Origin: Serinicoccus chungangensis
Lineage (GTDB): Bacteria > Actinomycetota > Actinomycetes > Actinomycetales > Dermatophilaceae
NCBI RefSeq assembly: GCF_001483745.1
Contig: NZ_LQBL01000027.1
Coordinates: 248,001 to 312,000, forward strand
DNA length: 64,000 nt
Reading direction: 5' to 3'
Under the pieces are notes generated by a model, which was not told the origin of the DNA, did no database searches, and was given only the letters and a program-made list of their open reading frames with translations. Positions 24,909-33,785 of the stretch are shown here, one piece after another; the first letter of the stretch is position 1; each line of letters starts with the position of its first letter. Made by a program: the position numbers and the translations under genes.

Positions 24909-25975
24909 AGGACGCCCTTCGTCGAGGGCAGCTCGGCGGAGTCCCCCTGCCGGGAGATCCCCATCCGCAACGCCCGCGCGACCGCCTTGAAGCCGACCTC
25001 GATCATGTGGTGGGTGTTGCTTCCGGTCACCGACAGGTGCAGGGTGCACCGCATGGCGTCGGCGAAGGAGCGCCAGAAGTGCTCGACCATCTCGGTGGAG
25101 AAGTCGCCGACGCTCTCCCGCTCGAAGGTGCCGTCGTAGGCGAAGTAGGGCCGTCCGGACAGGTCGAGCGCCGCGGTGGCCTGCGCCTCGTCCATGGGCA
25201 GGGTGAAGCCGTAGCGGCCGATGCCGCGCTTGTCGCCGAGGGCGGTGCGGATCGCCTCGCCGACCGCGAGGGCGACGTCCTCGACCGTGTGGTGGTCGTC
25301 GATGTGCAGGTCGCCCTGGCAGTCGACCCGCATCCGGAAGCCGCCGTGCTTGGCGAGCTGGTCGAGCATGTGGTCGTAGAAGCCGATCCCGGTGGAGATC
25401 TCGCTGCCGCCGGTCGCGTCGAGGTCGACCTCGACGACGATGCTGGTCTCGGAGGTGGCCCGCTCCACCCGGGCGGTGCGCGGGGCGTCGGCGAGCTCGT
25501 GCGCGACCTGCGCCCAGTCGACCTCGGGCAGCAGGTAGGTGCGGATGCCGAGGTTGTCGCCGAACTCGCGGTCGGTCGACCGGTCGCCGACCATGACCGA
25601 GCGCTCCCAGTCGACACCCCGGTCCTTGAGCAGGTGCGCGACCATCCCGATGCCCGGCTTGCGGGTCCACGGCGCCTCCGGACCGCCGTGGTGCGGATCG
25701 ACGAAGACGTCCCGGAAGGTGATGCCCTGGCTGGCGAGCAGCTGCAGCAGGAACTGCTGCGGGCCCTCGAAGTCCTCGGTCGGGAAGGACTCCGTGCCCA
25801 GGCCGTCCTGGTTGCTCACCATGACGAGGTCGAAGCCCGCCCCCTGGATGCGCAGCAGCGCCGGGATCACGCCGTCGACGAGCGCCAGCTTGTCCAGCGC
25901 GTCGATCTGGTGGTCCTCCGGCTCGGCGATGATCGTGCCGTCGCGGTCGACGAAGCAGATCGGGCGGGGGCTCAT
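24905..25975 (-). CDS. hisB: bifunctional histidinol-phosphatase / imidazoleglycerol-phosphate dehydratase (HisNB fusion)
   Basis: A 356-residue fusion, the length of the E. coli protein. The N-terminal HAD phosphatase half has motif I FVDRDGTIIAEP, then VMVSNQDGLGTESFP and VGDRSTDREFGDNLG; the C-terminal IGPD half has GIGFYDHMLDQLAKHGGF, IDDHHTVEDVALAVGEA, STEMVEHFWRSF and THHMIEVGFKA. This fusion is typical of enterics, xanthomonads and Bacteroidetes; actinobacteria normally have a monofunctional HisB. The zinc-binding Cys cluster of E. coli HisB-N is replaced here by DPHHGGPEAPWTRKPG, leaving no cysteines. Both junctions are four-base overlaps. It catalyses steps 6 and 8 of the pathway. 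Confidence 0.95.
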   Translation of the reverse strand: MSPRPICFVDRDGTIIAEPEDHQIDALDKLALVDGVIPALLRIQGAGFDLVMVSNQDGLGTESFPTEDFEGPQQFLLQLLASQGITFRDVFVDPHHGGPEAPWTRKPGIGMVAHLLKDRGVDWERSVMVGDRSTDREFGDNLGIRTYLLPEVDWAQVAHELADAPRTARVERATSETSIVVEVDLDATGGSEISTGIGFYDHMLDQLAKHGGFRMRVDCQGDLHIDDHHTVEDVALAVGEAIRTALGDKRGIGRYGFTLPMDEAQATAALDLSGRPYFAYDGTFERESVGDFSTEMVEHFWRSFADAMRCTLHLSVTGSNTHHMIEVGFKAVARALRMGISRQGDSAELPSTKGVL

Positions 25976-27129
25976 GCGGGGCTCTCCTCGGTGCTGGTGT
26001 CGGTGCTGATGTCCGTGCTGGTGGTGGGGCTCGATGACGCGGTCAGCGCCTCGCGCAGGGCGGCCATCTCGGGGCCGGTGCCGATGGTGATGCGCAGGGC
26101 GTCGTGCAGGCCCGGCAGGTGGCGCATGTCGCGGACCACGATGCCGGCGGCGCCCAGGGTATGCAGCAGGGCGTCAGGGTCGTCGCACCGCACCAGGAAG
26201 AAGTTGGCCTCGCTGGCGTAGACCGTGCGCACGTCGTCGAGGTCGCGCAGCCAGCGGCCGACCTGGTCACGCAGCCGCAGGACTTCGCCGACGTGCTGCG
26301 CAGTGGCGTGCAGGACGTCCTCGGACAGGGCCCGCAGCGCGAGCTCGGTGACCGGCGCGGGCAGCGGGTAGGGCGCCTGCACCCGCCGCAGGACGACCAC
26401 CAGGTCCGGGTGGGCCAGCGCGATGCCGACCCGGGCCCCGGCGAGGGCGTGCGCCTTGGAGAGGGTGCGCAGCACGACGAGGGTGGGGTGCTCCTCGAGC
26501 AGGGTGATCGCCGAGCGCTGCTGCGCGAACTCGCCGTAGGCCTCGTCCACGACGACGACCGCCTGGTCGGCCAGCTCCTCGGCGAGCGCGGCGATCTCGC
26601 GCAGCGGGACGACCGAGCCGGTGGGGTTGCCCGGCGAGGCCACGAAGACCAGGCGGGCGCCGTGCTCCCGGGCCGCCCGCGCGACGGCGGCGGTGTCGAC
26701 CCGCCAGCGCAGGCCGTCGTCGGTCTGGGGCACGTCGGTCACCGGCACGCCGTGCAGCCGCGCGGAGACGGTATACATCCCGAACGTCGGCGAGGTCACG
26801 ACGACGCCGTCACCGCCGGGGCGGCACAGGCTGCGCACGAGCAGCTCGATCGCCTCGTCGCTGCCGCGGCCGACCACGACCCGGTCCGGGGTAGTCGCCC
26901 ACAGGTCGGCGAAGGCCTCGACCAGCGCGGCCGGCTGCGGGTCCGGGTAGCGCCGGGACACGCCGCCGCTGTCCGCGGGGCTGGCGACCCCGGACTCGTT
27001 GGCGTTGAGCCAGATGCGGTCCGGTATGCCCGTGGGCGCGCTCGTGCGGGCCGAGGAGTACCCCGCGAAGTCGCGCAGGTCCGGGCGCACCAGGTGCGCC
27101 GGGAAGGTGGTGTCGCCGCGGGTGGTCAC
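25972..27129 (-). CDS. hisC: histidinol-phosphate aminotransferase
   Basis: A 385-residue fold-type I aminotransferase with [56 protein letters not shown] and the PLP Lys in [16 protein letters not shown]. It converts imidazole acetol phosphate and glutamate to histidinol phosphate. The WLNANE signature is of the enteric/Bacteroidetes HisC type as remembered. GTG 27127-27129 overlaps the hisD stop; the C-terminus ends in a Ser/Thr/Asp/Glu-rich tail and overlaps hisB by four bases. Confidence 0.94.
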   Translation of the reverse strand: MTTRGDTTFPAHLVRPDLRDFAGYSSARTSAPTGIPDRIWLNANESGVASPADSGGVSRRYPDPQPAALVEAFADLWATTPDRVVVGRGSDEAIELLVRSLCRPGGDGVVVTSPTFGMYTVSARLHGVPVTDVPQTDDGLRWRVDTAAVARAAREHGARLVFVASPGNPTGSVVPLREIAALAEELADQAVVVVDEAYGEFAQQRSAITLLEEHPTLVVLRTLSKAHALAGARVGIALAHPDLVVVLRRVQAPYPLPAPVTELALRALSEDVLHATAQHVGEVLRLRDQVGRWLRDLDDVRTVYASEANFFLVRCDDPDALLHTLGAAGIVVRDMRHLPGLHDALRITIGTGPEMAALREALTASSSPTTSTDISTDTSTEESPA

Positions 27130-28433
27130 GGCTGCCCCTGGGTGCGGGCGAGACGGCGCGTGACCGCGCGCTGGTGGGCGTGCAGCGACTCGGCCTCGGA
27201 GAGCGTCACGGCGCACGGGCCGACGGCGGCCAGGCCCTGCGGCGTGGCGCGCTGCACGGTCATGGCGATCTGGAAGGCGCCGACGTTGACGCCGCCGGTG
27301 AAGCGCGCGGCACCCGCGGTGGGCAGCACGTGGTTGGTGCCGGAGCAGTAGTCGCCGAGCGTCTCCGGGGTGTGGTCGCCGAGGAAGACCGACCCGGCCC
27401 GGTCGATGCGCGGCACCCAGTCCGACGCGTCGCGCAGGGCGAGGATGAGGTGCTCGGGGGCGTAGTCGTTGGACACCTCGACAGCTGTGGCCAGGTCGGG
27501 GGTGACGACGAGGCGGGAGGACGCGAGCGCCTTGCGGGCGATGTCGGCGCGCGGCAGGCTCTCCACCTGCTCCTCCACCTGGGTCGCGACCGCCACGGCC
27601 AGCGCCCTTGAGTCGGTGAGTAGGACGACCTGGCTGTCCGGGCCGTGCTCGGCCTGGGACAGCAGGTCGGCGGCCACGAACTCGGCGTCCGCCCCGGCGT
27701 CCGCGATGACCAGGACCTCCGAGGGACCGGCCGGCAGGTCGATGCCCGGCCCGCCCTCGGCCGTGCTGACCTGCCGCTTGGCCTCGGTGACCCAGGCGTT
27801 GCCGGGACCGAAGAGCTTGTCGCACGCCGGGACGGTCTCGGTGCCGTAGGCCATCGCCGCGATCGCCTGGGCCCCGCCGACGAGGTAGATCTGCTCGATG
27901 CCGCACTCGGCGGCGGCCGCGAGCACGGCCGGGTCGGCGGTGCCGTCCGGGCGCGGCGGCGTGCAGAGCACCACCTCCGGGCAGCCGGCGAGCTGCGCGG
28001 GCACACCGAGCATCAGCGCGGTCGAGGGCAGCGGCGCTGACCCGGCGGGGACGTAGAGCCCGACCCGGCGGATCGGGCGCACCACCCGCTCGCACACGAC
28101 CCCGGGAGCCGTCTCGACGGCATACCCCTGCTGCATGCCGGCCTCGTGGAAGGTGCGGATGCGTCCGGCGGCCTCGGTGATCGCCGCGCGCAGGTCGGCG
28201 TCCAGCGCCGCGGCGGCGGTGTCCCGCTCCTGCGGCGTGACCCGCAGGTCGGCCACGGTCGCGCCGTCCAGGCGGGCGGTGAGCTCGCGCAGCGCGTCGT
28301 CGCCACGCTCGCGCACCTGCGCGAGGATGTCGGTGACGCCAGCGGTGACCTCGGGGCCCGCGGCCGCGGTGCCCCGGCGCAGCGCCTCGGCGCGCTGGGT
28401 GTCGTCGAGCTCGTCCCAGGTGAGAACGTTCAT
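27126..28433 (-). CDS. hisD: histidinol dehydrogenase
   Basis: A 435-residue His[104 protein letters not shown] and [13 protein letters not shown], which hold the zinc ligands and catalytic residues. It oxidises histidinol to histidine in two NAD-dependent steps. ATG 28431-28433 overlaps hisG by four bases and the stop overlaps hisC by four. The sequence reads closer to enteric/xanthomonad HisD than to actinobacterial forms from memory. Confidence 0.95.
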   Translation of the reverse strand: MNVLTWDELDDTQRAEALRRGTAAAGPEVTAGVTDILAQVRERGDDALRELTARLDGATVADLRVTPQERDTAAAALDADLRAAITEAAGRIRTFHEAGMQQGYAVETAPGVVCERVVRPIRRVGLYVPAGSAPLPSTALMLGVPAQLAGCPEVVLCTPPRPDGTADPAVLAAAAECGIEQIYLVGGAQAIAAMAYGTETVPACDKLFGPGNAWVTEAKRQVSTAEGGPGIDLPAGPSEVLVIADAGADAEFVAADLLSQAEHGPDSQVVLLTDSRALAVAVATQVEEQVESLPRADIARKALASSRLVVTPDLATAVEVSNDYAPEHLILALRDASDWVPRIDRAGSVFLGDHTPETLGDYCSGTNHVLPTAGAARFTGGVNVGAFQIAMTVQRATPQGLAAVGPCAVTLSEAESLHAHQRAVTRRLARTQGQP

Positions 28434-29338
28434 GCGAGCATCCCCTCGACCGGCAGCACCATGAGGTTGTGGGCGCCCTCGCGCTTGAGGTCCTCGAGCT
28501 TGGCCCACGAGACCGGGCCGTGCACGAGCATCTGCAGCGCGACCTCGTCGCGGCCCTCGACCGCCGTGACCGTCGGCTCGTGACCGCCGGGCAGCAGCGG
28601 CAGGACCCGGTCGAGCAGCTCGCGCTCGACGCGCAGCAGGAGCAGCCGCGACTCCTTGAGCTGGACCGCCCCGTCGAGCCGCCGCAGCAGGAGGTCGGCG
28701 ATCTCCTGCCGCCCGTCGTCGAGCTGGTGCCCAGGGCCGGCGATGACGGCCTCGCTGTGCAGGATCGTCGTGACGGGGGTGAGCTGGTTGGCCCGCAGGG
28801 TGCCGCCGGTGGAGACGAGGTCGCAGACGACGTCGGCCTGGCCCAGCCGCGGGGCGATCTCGACCGAGCCGTTGAGCACGACCGGCTCGGCCTGCACGCC
28901 CTGCTCGGCCAGCCAGCGGCCCAGGGTGTGCGGGTAGGACGTGGCGATCCGCAGTCCGGCCAGCTGCTCCGGGCCGGTCCACTCCTGCTCCTCGTCGATG
29001 GCGATGTCGAGGCGGCAGGTGCCCCACCCCAGCTGGCGCCACTCGGTGAGCTCCACGCCCCGCCCCTGGGCCTCCCGGGCCAGGCCGTGCTCGACGAGCA
29101 CGTTGCGCCCCACGATCCCGAGGTCGCACACGCCGTCGGCGATGAGCCCGGGGATGTCGTCGTCGCGGACCAGCAGCAGGTCGACCGGCAGGCTCTCGCC
29201 GTAGCAGAACAGCCGGTCCCGGCTCTCCCGCCAGGTCAGCCCGCAGGAGGCGAGCAGCTCGCGGGCCGGGTCGCCCAGGCGGCCGGACTTCTGGATCGCC
29301 ACGCGCAGGCGCTCGCGGGGCTGGGCAGGCGGGGTCAT
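28430..29338 (-). CDS. hisG: ATP phosphoribosyltransferase (long, HisZ-independent form)
   Basis: A 302-residue long-form HisG catalysing the committed step, ATP + PRPP to PR-ATP. Visible are [52 protein letters not shown], the PRPP site [14 protein letters not shown], and a C-terminal ACT-like regulatory domain ([13 protein letters not shown]) that usually gives histidine feedback inhibition. ATG 29336-29338 has GAAAGG upstream. In the 91-bp gap to the regulator gene two adjacent small hairpins (29350-29367 and 29368-29382) could act as a leader or processing structure. First structural gene of the operon. Confidence 0.95.
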   Translation of the reverse strand: MTPPAQPRERLRVAIQKSGRLGDPARELLASCGLTWRESRDRLFCYGESLPVDLLLVRDDDIPGLIADGVCDLGIVGRNVLVEHGLAREAQGRGVELTEWRQLGWGTCRLDIAIDEEQEWTGPEQLAGLRIATSYPHTLGRWLAEQGVQAEPVVLNGSVEIAPRLGQADVVCDLVSTGGTLRANQLTPVTTILHSEAVIAGPGHQLDDGRQEIADLLLRRLDGAVQLKESRLLLLRVERELLDRVLPLLPGGHEPTVTAVEGRDEVALQMLVHGPVSWAKLEDLKREGAHNLMVLPVEGMLA

Positions 29339-29429
29339 CAGGGCCTTTCGGGAGGATCAGGGCTCCCGCACCGTCGTGGTGCTGGGGAGGTGGGGCTGGT
29401 GCCGGGGGCGGCGCACGCCGTCGGGCGCC

Positions 29430-29765
29430 TCAGGCGGGAGGGGCGGACGCCGGATGCGGTCGACGATGCTCCAGGGCGGCACGGTAGCCGCCGGCGCCGC
29501 CCTCCACGCAGCGGGCGATCCGCCCGACCGTCGTCACGCTCACGCCGGTGACGTCGTGGATCTGGCGGTACGACATACCCTCGGCGAGCAGGGGCACGAC
29601 CGACCAGCGGTCGGCCAGGGCCTCGATCTCGGCCGGGGTGCACAGGTCGTCGAGGAAGGCGTCCACGGACGCAGGGTCCCGCAGGGCCGCGAGGACGTCG
29701 GCGAGGTCCGCCCGCACGCGCGCGCGGGTGGCGACGGCGGAGCCGTGGGTGTCCCGCTGCTTCAC
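29430..29765 (-). CDS. TrpR/YerC-family regulator heading the his operon (HisR-like)
   Basis: A 111-residue protein of the YerC/YecD TrpR-like family: LADVLAALRDPASVDAFLDD followed by LCTPAEIEALADRW and the DNA-binding helices LAEGMSYRQIHDVTGVSVTTVGRIARCVE. Members at the head of his operons have been proposed as histidine-biosynthesis repressors, and location here directly before hisG fits. GTG 29763-29765 is chosen for its GGGAGGACGCCA ribosome site. Its likely operator is the palindrome at 29819-29838, and an 8-bp hairpin (29787-29807) lies in the predicted 5' leader. Effector presumably histidine; inferred. Confidence 0.85.
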   Translation of the reverse strand: MKQRDTHGSAVATRARVRADLADVLAALRDPASVDAFLDDLCTPAEIEALADRWSVVPLLAEGMSYRQIHDVTGVSVTTVGRIARCVEGGAGGYRAALEHRRPHPASAPPA

Positions 29766-29818
29766 TGGCGTCCTCCCGGTCTCGACGTGGCGGGCTCGAC
29801 CCGCCACGGGTGTATCAA

Positions 29819-29838
29819 CGTGTTATCACGCTAACACG
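29819..29838. promoter_or_regulatory. palindromic operator upstream of the TrpR/YerC-like gene
   Basis: CGTGTTA-TCACGC-TAACACG is a perfect 7-bp inverted repeat with a 6-bp spacer, AT-richer than its surroundings. It lies between the regulator-his operon and the divergent PPIase lipoprotein gene (GTG 29880), so it may control the operon and possibly both directions. The TrpR-like protein is the obvious candidate ligand. Confidence 0.7.
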
Positions 29839-29879
29839 CTCCTGCCGGCTCTCCCAAAGCGCCGTGCGAGGATGCCCGG

Positions 29880-30557
29880 GTGCACCGCCGACTCGCGCCC
29901 CTCGCTGCCAGCCTCCTCCTGCTCACCGCCTGCGGAGGCGGGACCGCCGACCCGGGCGATGCGGCCGAGGAGTCCCCGGCGCCCCTGTCGTGCGACGAGG
30001 CTCCGGAGCCGCCGGCCGACGTCACGACCTACGGCCCGCAGGACCTTCCCGAGCCGGTGAACGGGACGGAGCCGCTCACCGCGACCGTGGAGACCACGTG
30101 CGGGGAGGTGCAGCTGGAGCTGTATGCCGAGCAGGCGCCCCAGACGGTCGCGTCCTTCGCCTTCCTCGCGGAGGAGGGCTACTGGCAGGACAGCCCGTGC
30201 CACCGGCTCACCACGAGCGGGATCTACGTGCTGCAGTGCGGCGACCCGACGGGCACCGGGCAGGGCAGCCCCGGCTACGGCTACGGCATCGAGAACGCCC
30301 CGGAGACCGGGATGTACCCGCCCGGGACCCTCGCGATGGCCCGCACCCAGGACCCGGACAGCAACGGCGGCCAGTTCTTCGTCGTCTACGACGACACCCA
30401 GCTGCCCGTGGAGGGCGGCGGCTACAGCATCTTCGGGCAGGTCACCGACGGCCTGGACATCGTCGAGGCGATCGCCGCCGAGGGCACCGACACCGGCGGC
30501 GGCGACGGTGCCCCCGCCCAGCCCATCAGCATCCTGTCCGTCACCGTCGACGGCTGA
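29880..30557 (+). CDS. cyclophilin-type peptidyl-prolyl isomerase, lipoprotein
   Basis: A 225-residue lipoprotein. The N-terminal signal ends in the lipobox LLTAC with the acylated Cys at ~19, followed by an acidic linker. The cyclophilin domain has VETTCGEVQLELYAEQAPQT, FLAEEGYWQDSPCHRLTTSG, GTLAMARTQDPDSNGGQFF and FGQVTDGLDIVEAIAAEG. The Arg of FHR is kept (CHRL) and QFF is present, so isomerase activity is plausible, at the outer face of the membrane. GTG 29880. In actinobacteria a gene of this kind commonly lies between relA and hisS; here it faces hisS. Confidence 0.9.
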   Translation: MHRRLAPLAASLLLLTACGGGTADPGDAAEESPAPLSCDEAPEPPADVTTYGPQDLPEPVNGTEPLTATVETTCGEVQLELYAEQAPQTVASFAFLAEEGYWQDSPCHRLTTSGIYVLQCGDPTGTGQGSPGYGYGIENAPETGMYPPGTLAMARTQDPDSNGGQFFVVYDDTQLPVEGGGYSIFGQVTDGLDIVEAIAAEGTDTGGGDGAPAQPISILSVTVDG

Positions 30558-30571
30558 CCGCACCCTCCCCC

Positions 30572-30722
30572 GCACCGGACGCGTCGTCCGCACACACCGG
30601 ACGCGTCGTCCGTACGCACCGGACGCGTCGTCCGCCTACACCGAACACCTAGTCCGAACACACCGGACACGTAGTCCGCACACACCGGACGCGTCGTCCG
30701 TAGGCACCGGACGCGCGACGGG
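30572..30722. repeat. 22-bp tandem dyad array between convergent PPIase and hisS genes
   Basis: Seven units with an exact 22-bp period. The dyads start at 30576, 30598, 30620, 30642, 30664, 30686 and 30708; the last is partial. The core CGGACG-CGT-CGTCCG is an inverted repeat, separated by a 7-bp linker like CACACAC. Units 4 and 5 have diverged (CGAAC..GTCCG, CGGACACGTAGTCCG). The array starts ~15 bp after the PPIase stop and ends seven bp before the hisS stop. A CACCGGACGCGCG-like relative also occurs twice near 20034-20070. Possible roles are transcription-end structure, protein-binding array or VNTR. Confidence 0.8.
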
Positions 30723-30728
30723 CCCGCC

Positions 30729-32126
30729 TCAGACCAGGGGCTGGGCCAGCTCGACCCGCAGCGCGCTGACGACCTCGTCCCGCGGGACGGTGAACTGGTC
30801 CTGGCGGCGCAGGTCCTTGAGGGTCACCGTGCCGTCGGCGACCTCCTGCGCCCCCAGCAGGGCGACGAAGCGGATGCCGGCGCGGTCGGCATACCGCAGC
30901 TGCTTGCCGAGCTTGCCGCCGTCGAGGACCGCCTCGGTGTTGATGCCGCCGTGCCGCAGCTGGGAGGCCAGCGCGAGCTGGTCGTCGAGCAGCTCGGGGT
31001 CGACCTGCGGCACAAGGACCTGCACGGTCGACTCCCCGGCCGAGGCGTCGATGAGACCGGCCTCGCGCAGCTGCCAGAACAGCCGGGACAGCCCGATGGA
31101 GATGCCGACCCCGGGCAGGCGCGACCTCGTGTACTGCCCGGCCAGGTCGTCGTAGCGCCCGCCGGAGCAGATCGAGCCGAGCTCGGGGTGCTCGTCCAGG
31201 GTCGTCTCGTAGACGGTCCCGGTGTAGTAGTCCAGGCCGCGCGCGATGGAGAAGTTGAGGCAGTAGTTGTCCTCCGGGACACCCAGCGCGCGAACCAGGG
31301 CGAGGACCTCGCGCAGCTCGGCCACCCCCTCGGCCAGGGCGCTGCTGCCGCTCGACGCCGCCTCGACCTGCGCCAGCCGGTCCAGCGCGTCGTCGTGGCC
31401 CGTCGAGCGGGTCTGCACGAAGGCCAGGATGCGCTCGACGACCTCCTCGGACAGCCCGAACCCCTCCCCGGTCAGCGTGGTCCGCAGGTAGTCCGCGCCC
31501 CGCTTGTCGAGCTTGTCGACCTCCCGCAGCACGGCGGCCTGGACCTCGGCGTCGGTGATGCCGAGGTCCTCGTAGAAGCCGCGCAGGAGCCGACGGTTGT
31601 TGATCTGGATGGTGAAGGTGCCGATCGCGAGGTCGGTGAAGATCGCGTTGATGATCGCGGGTGCCTCGGCGTCGTGGCGGACCGACAGCTCGCCGGAGCC
31701 GATGATGTCGACGTCGCACTGGTAGAACTCGCGGAACCGTCCCCGCTGTGGCCGCTCCCCACGGTAGACGCGCTGCATCTGGTAGCGCCGGAACGGGAAG
31801 GTCAGCTGGTGCTCGTGCTCCGCGACGTAGCGCGCGAGGGGCACCGTCAGGTCGAAGCGCAGCGCCAGGTCCGGCAGCGTCTGGTCGCCCCCGTCGGCCC
31901 GGGCCTTCTCCAGCGCCCCGGTGGACTGCACGAAGTAGACCTGCCGCTCGGTCTCCCCGCCGGTCTTGGTGAGCAGCACGTCGGAGCGCTCGAAGACCGG
32001 CGTCTCGATCGGCAGGAAGCCGAACCGCTCGTAGCCGGAGCGGATCGCGTCCAGCATCCTCTGGAAGGCGACCTGCTCGGGCGGCAGCAGCTCGAGGACA
32101 CCGGAGGGCGTGCGCGGGGAGATCAC
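30729..32126 (-). CDS. hisS: histidyl-tRNA synthetase
   Basis: A 465-residue class II synthetase. Motif 1 region and motif 2 ([20 protein letters not shown]) are clear, the HisRS-specific loops [18 protein letters not shown] and [12 protein letters not shown] are present, and motif 3 is [19 protein letters not shown]-terminal anticodon-binding domain follows. The opening [20 protein letters not shown] and [20 protein letters not shown] match my memory of xanthomonad-type HisS better than usual actinobacterial ones. ATG 32124-32126. It lies opposite the lipoprotein gene, separated by the 22-bp array, and is next to a his operon of similar apparent origin. Confidence 0.95.
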   Translation of the reverse strand: MISPRTPSGVLELLPPEQVAFQRMLDAIRSGYERFGFLPIETPVFERSDVLLTKTGGETERQVYFVQSTGALEKARADGGDQTLPDLALRFDLTVPLARYVAEHEHQLTFPFRRYQMQRVYRGERPQRGRFREFYQCDVDIIGSGELSVRHDAEAPAIINAIFTDLAIGTFTIQINNRRLLRGFYEDLGITDAEVQAAVLREVDKLDKRGADYLRTTLTGEGFGLSEEVVERILAFVQTRSTGHDDALDRLAQVEAASSGSSALAEGVAELREVLALVRALGVPEDNYCLNFSIARGLDYYTGTVYETTLDEHPELGSICSGGRYDDLAGQYTRSRLPGVGISIGLSRLFWQLREAGLIDASAGESTVQVLVPQVDPELLDDQLALASQLRHGGINTEAVLDGGKLGKQLRYADRAGIRFVALLGAQEVADGTVTLKDLRRQDQFTVPRDEVVSALRVELAQPLV

Positions 32127-32233
32127 CGCAGGAGTCTATCGAGCGGTATGCCGTGCCCCCGCCGCCCCGTGGCACGACACGGGCACGACACGGGCACGGG
32201 CACGGGAGGCCGACCCGAGGCATAGTGGAGGCC

Positions 32234-32932
32234 ATGAGCACCGCTGCCGCCGCCGAGTCGCCCTCCCTCGCCCTGGCCGCGGAGGGCGGCATCACGCCCG
32301 CCCAGCTGCGCGAGGTGGGCGGGCAGCTCCAGCGCTTCCTGCTGGAGTACGAGTTCGGGCTGCGGGAGGTCGAGACCAAGATCGAGATCCTGCGCGACGA
32401 GTTCGCCCACATGCACGACTACAACCCCATCGAGCACGTCTCCAGCCGGGTGAAGTCGCCGGACAGCCTGCGCGAGAAGGTGCTGCGGCGCGGGCTGAAC
32501 CTCGACCTCGAAACCATCCGGCGCGAGATCACCGACATCGCGGGCATCCGGGTCTCGTGCAGCTTCGTCACCGACGCCTACCGCATCTTCGACCTGCTGA
32601 CCCAGCAGGACGACCTGACCATCCGCCGGGTGTCGGACTACATCGCCGAGCCGAAGGAGAACGGCTACGCCAGCCTGCACGCCATCGTCGAGATCCCGGT
32701 CTTCCTGTCCACCGGCCGGGTCGACGTGCCCGTCGAGGTCCAGCTGCGCACGATCGCCATGGACTTCTGGGCCAGCACCGAGCACAAGATCCACTACAAG
32801 TACGACGGCAACGTGCCCGAGGGGCTGCTGACCGAGCTCAAGGACGCCGCGACCAGCGCCGCCGAGCTGGACGCCCGGATGCAGCGGCTGCACCGCGAGC
32901 TGCACGGCGCCGGCCCCGACGCGCGGGCGTAG
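32234..32932 (+). CDS. small alarmone synthetase-like GTP pyrophosphokinase (RelP/RelQ-type domain)
   Basis: A 232-residue single-domain synthetase of the YjbM/YwaC type: VETKIEILRDEFAHMHDYNP followed by IEHVSSRVKSPDSLREKVLR, DIAGIRVSCSFVTDAYRIFDL, YIAEPKENGYASLHAIVEI and VEVQLRTIAMDFWASTEHKI. No HD hydrolase, TGS or ACT domain. It should make (p)ppGpp or a related alarmone from ATP and GDP/GTP constitutively or on transcriptional induction. TGGAGG lies before ATG 32234. Divergent from hisS; about 4 kb from the full-length relA, so two alarmone synthetases share one locus. Confidence 0.9.
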   Translation: MSTAAAAESPSLALAAEGGITPAQLREVGGQLQRFLLEYEFGLREVETKIEILRDEFAHMHDYNPIEHVSSRVKSPDSLREKVLRRGLNLDLETIRREITDIAGIRVSCSFVTDAYRIFDLLTQQDDLTIRRVSDYIAEPKENGYASLHAIVEIPVFLSTGRVDVPVEVQLRTIAMDFWASTEHKIHYKYDGNVPEGLLTELKDAATSAAELDARMQRLHRELHGAGPDARA

Positions 32933-32935
32933 TCC

Positions 32936-33646
32936 TCAGCCGCGGGGCGAGAGCCCGGCGAGGTGGGGGTTGGTGGCCCGCTCCCGCGCCATCGTCGTGG
33001 CCGGTCCGTGGCCGGGGAGCACGAGCGAGGAGTCGGCCAGCGGGAGCACGACGTCGCGCAGGCTGCGCCGCATCGCGGCCCCGTCGCCGCCCGGCAGGTC
33101 GGTCCGACCGATCGAGCCGGCGAAGAGGACGTCCCCGGAGATCACCGTCCGGTCCAGCTCCTGCGCCGGTATGCCGTCCGGCACCCCCGCGGTGGTGAAC
33201 AGCACCGAGCCCTCGGTGTGGCCCGGGGCGTGGACCACCCCGATCCGCAGACCGGCGATCTCCAGGTCCTGCGCGTCGGCCAGCTCGACCACGTCCTCGG
33301 GCTCGGTCCAGGTCGCGCGGCGGCCGAACTGCTGCTCCAGGGCCAGGACCAGCTCCGGGCCCAGGGAGGACAGCGGGTCGCGCAGGCGGTAGCGGTCGTC
33401 CGCGTGGATGTAGGGGCTCACCGCGGTGGTCCCCGCGCAGACCGGGGTCACGGCATACACGTGGTCCAGGTGACCGTGCGTGAGCAGGACCGCGGCCGGA
33501 CGCAGCCGGTGCTCGGCGAGGAGGTCCTGCACCCGTCGCTCGACGCCGATCCCGGGGTCGACGACGACGCACTCCTCCCCCTCGGCGGGGGCCACGACGT
33601 AGCAGTTGGTGCCGAAGGCGTCGGCGACGATGCTGCGGACGAACAT
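32936..33646 (-). CDS. MBL-fold hydrolase (glyoxalase II/YcbL-like)
   Basis: A 236-residue metallo-beta-lactamase-fold enzyme with the metal motif THGHLDH, VVDPGIG, the third His in APGHTEGS, the bridging Asp in ISGDVLFAGSIGRTD and the last His in VLPGHGPATTM. YcbL-like members hydrolyse S-lactoylglutathione-type or other thioesters; the substrate here is open. ATG 33644-33646. In actinobacteria an MBL gene of this type is commonly found between relA and hisS, as here. Convergent with the alarmone synthetase gene, whose stop is four bases away. Confidence 0.88.
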   Translation of the reverse strand: MFVRSIVADAFGTNCYVVAPAEGEECVVVDPGIGVERRVQDLLAEHRLRPAAVLLTHGHLDHVYAVTPVCAGTTAVSPYIHADDRYRLRDPLSSLGPELVLALEQQFGRRATWTEPEDVVELADAQDLEIAGLRIGVVHAPGHTEGSVLFTTAGVPDGIPAQELDRTVISGDVLFAGSIGRTDLPGGDGAAMRRSLRDVVLPLADSSLVLPGHGPATTMARERATNPHLAGLSPRG

Positions 33647-33785
33647 GGGAACGACCCTACGCACCGTCGCCGTCCGACCTCGTCCCGGCCGCACCCGGGC
33701 GCGTTGGGTAGGGTCGAGGCGTCAACGCCATGTCGAGGCGGCCCCGATGGCCGCCCTCGCGGTCCCTATCCGAGAGGCCACCACC

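Noticed and set aside
30572-30722. The 22-bp array as a CRISPR
   Set aside because: Units are contiguous with 7-bp linkers of nearly the same sequence, no spacers and no cas genes.
32165-32205. CGGGCACGACACGGGCACG repeat before the small alarmone synthetase gene
   Set aside because: Short imperfect simple-sequence repeat with no symmetry or spacing to suggest an operator.
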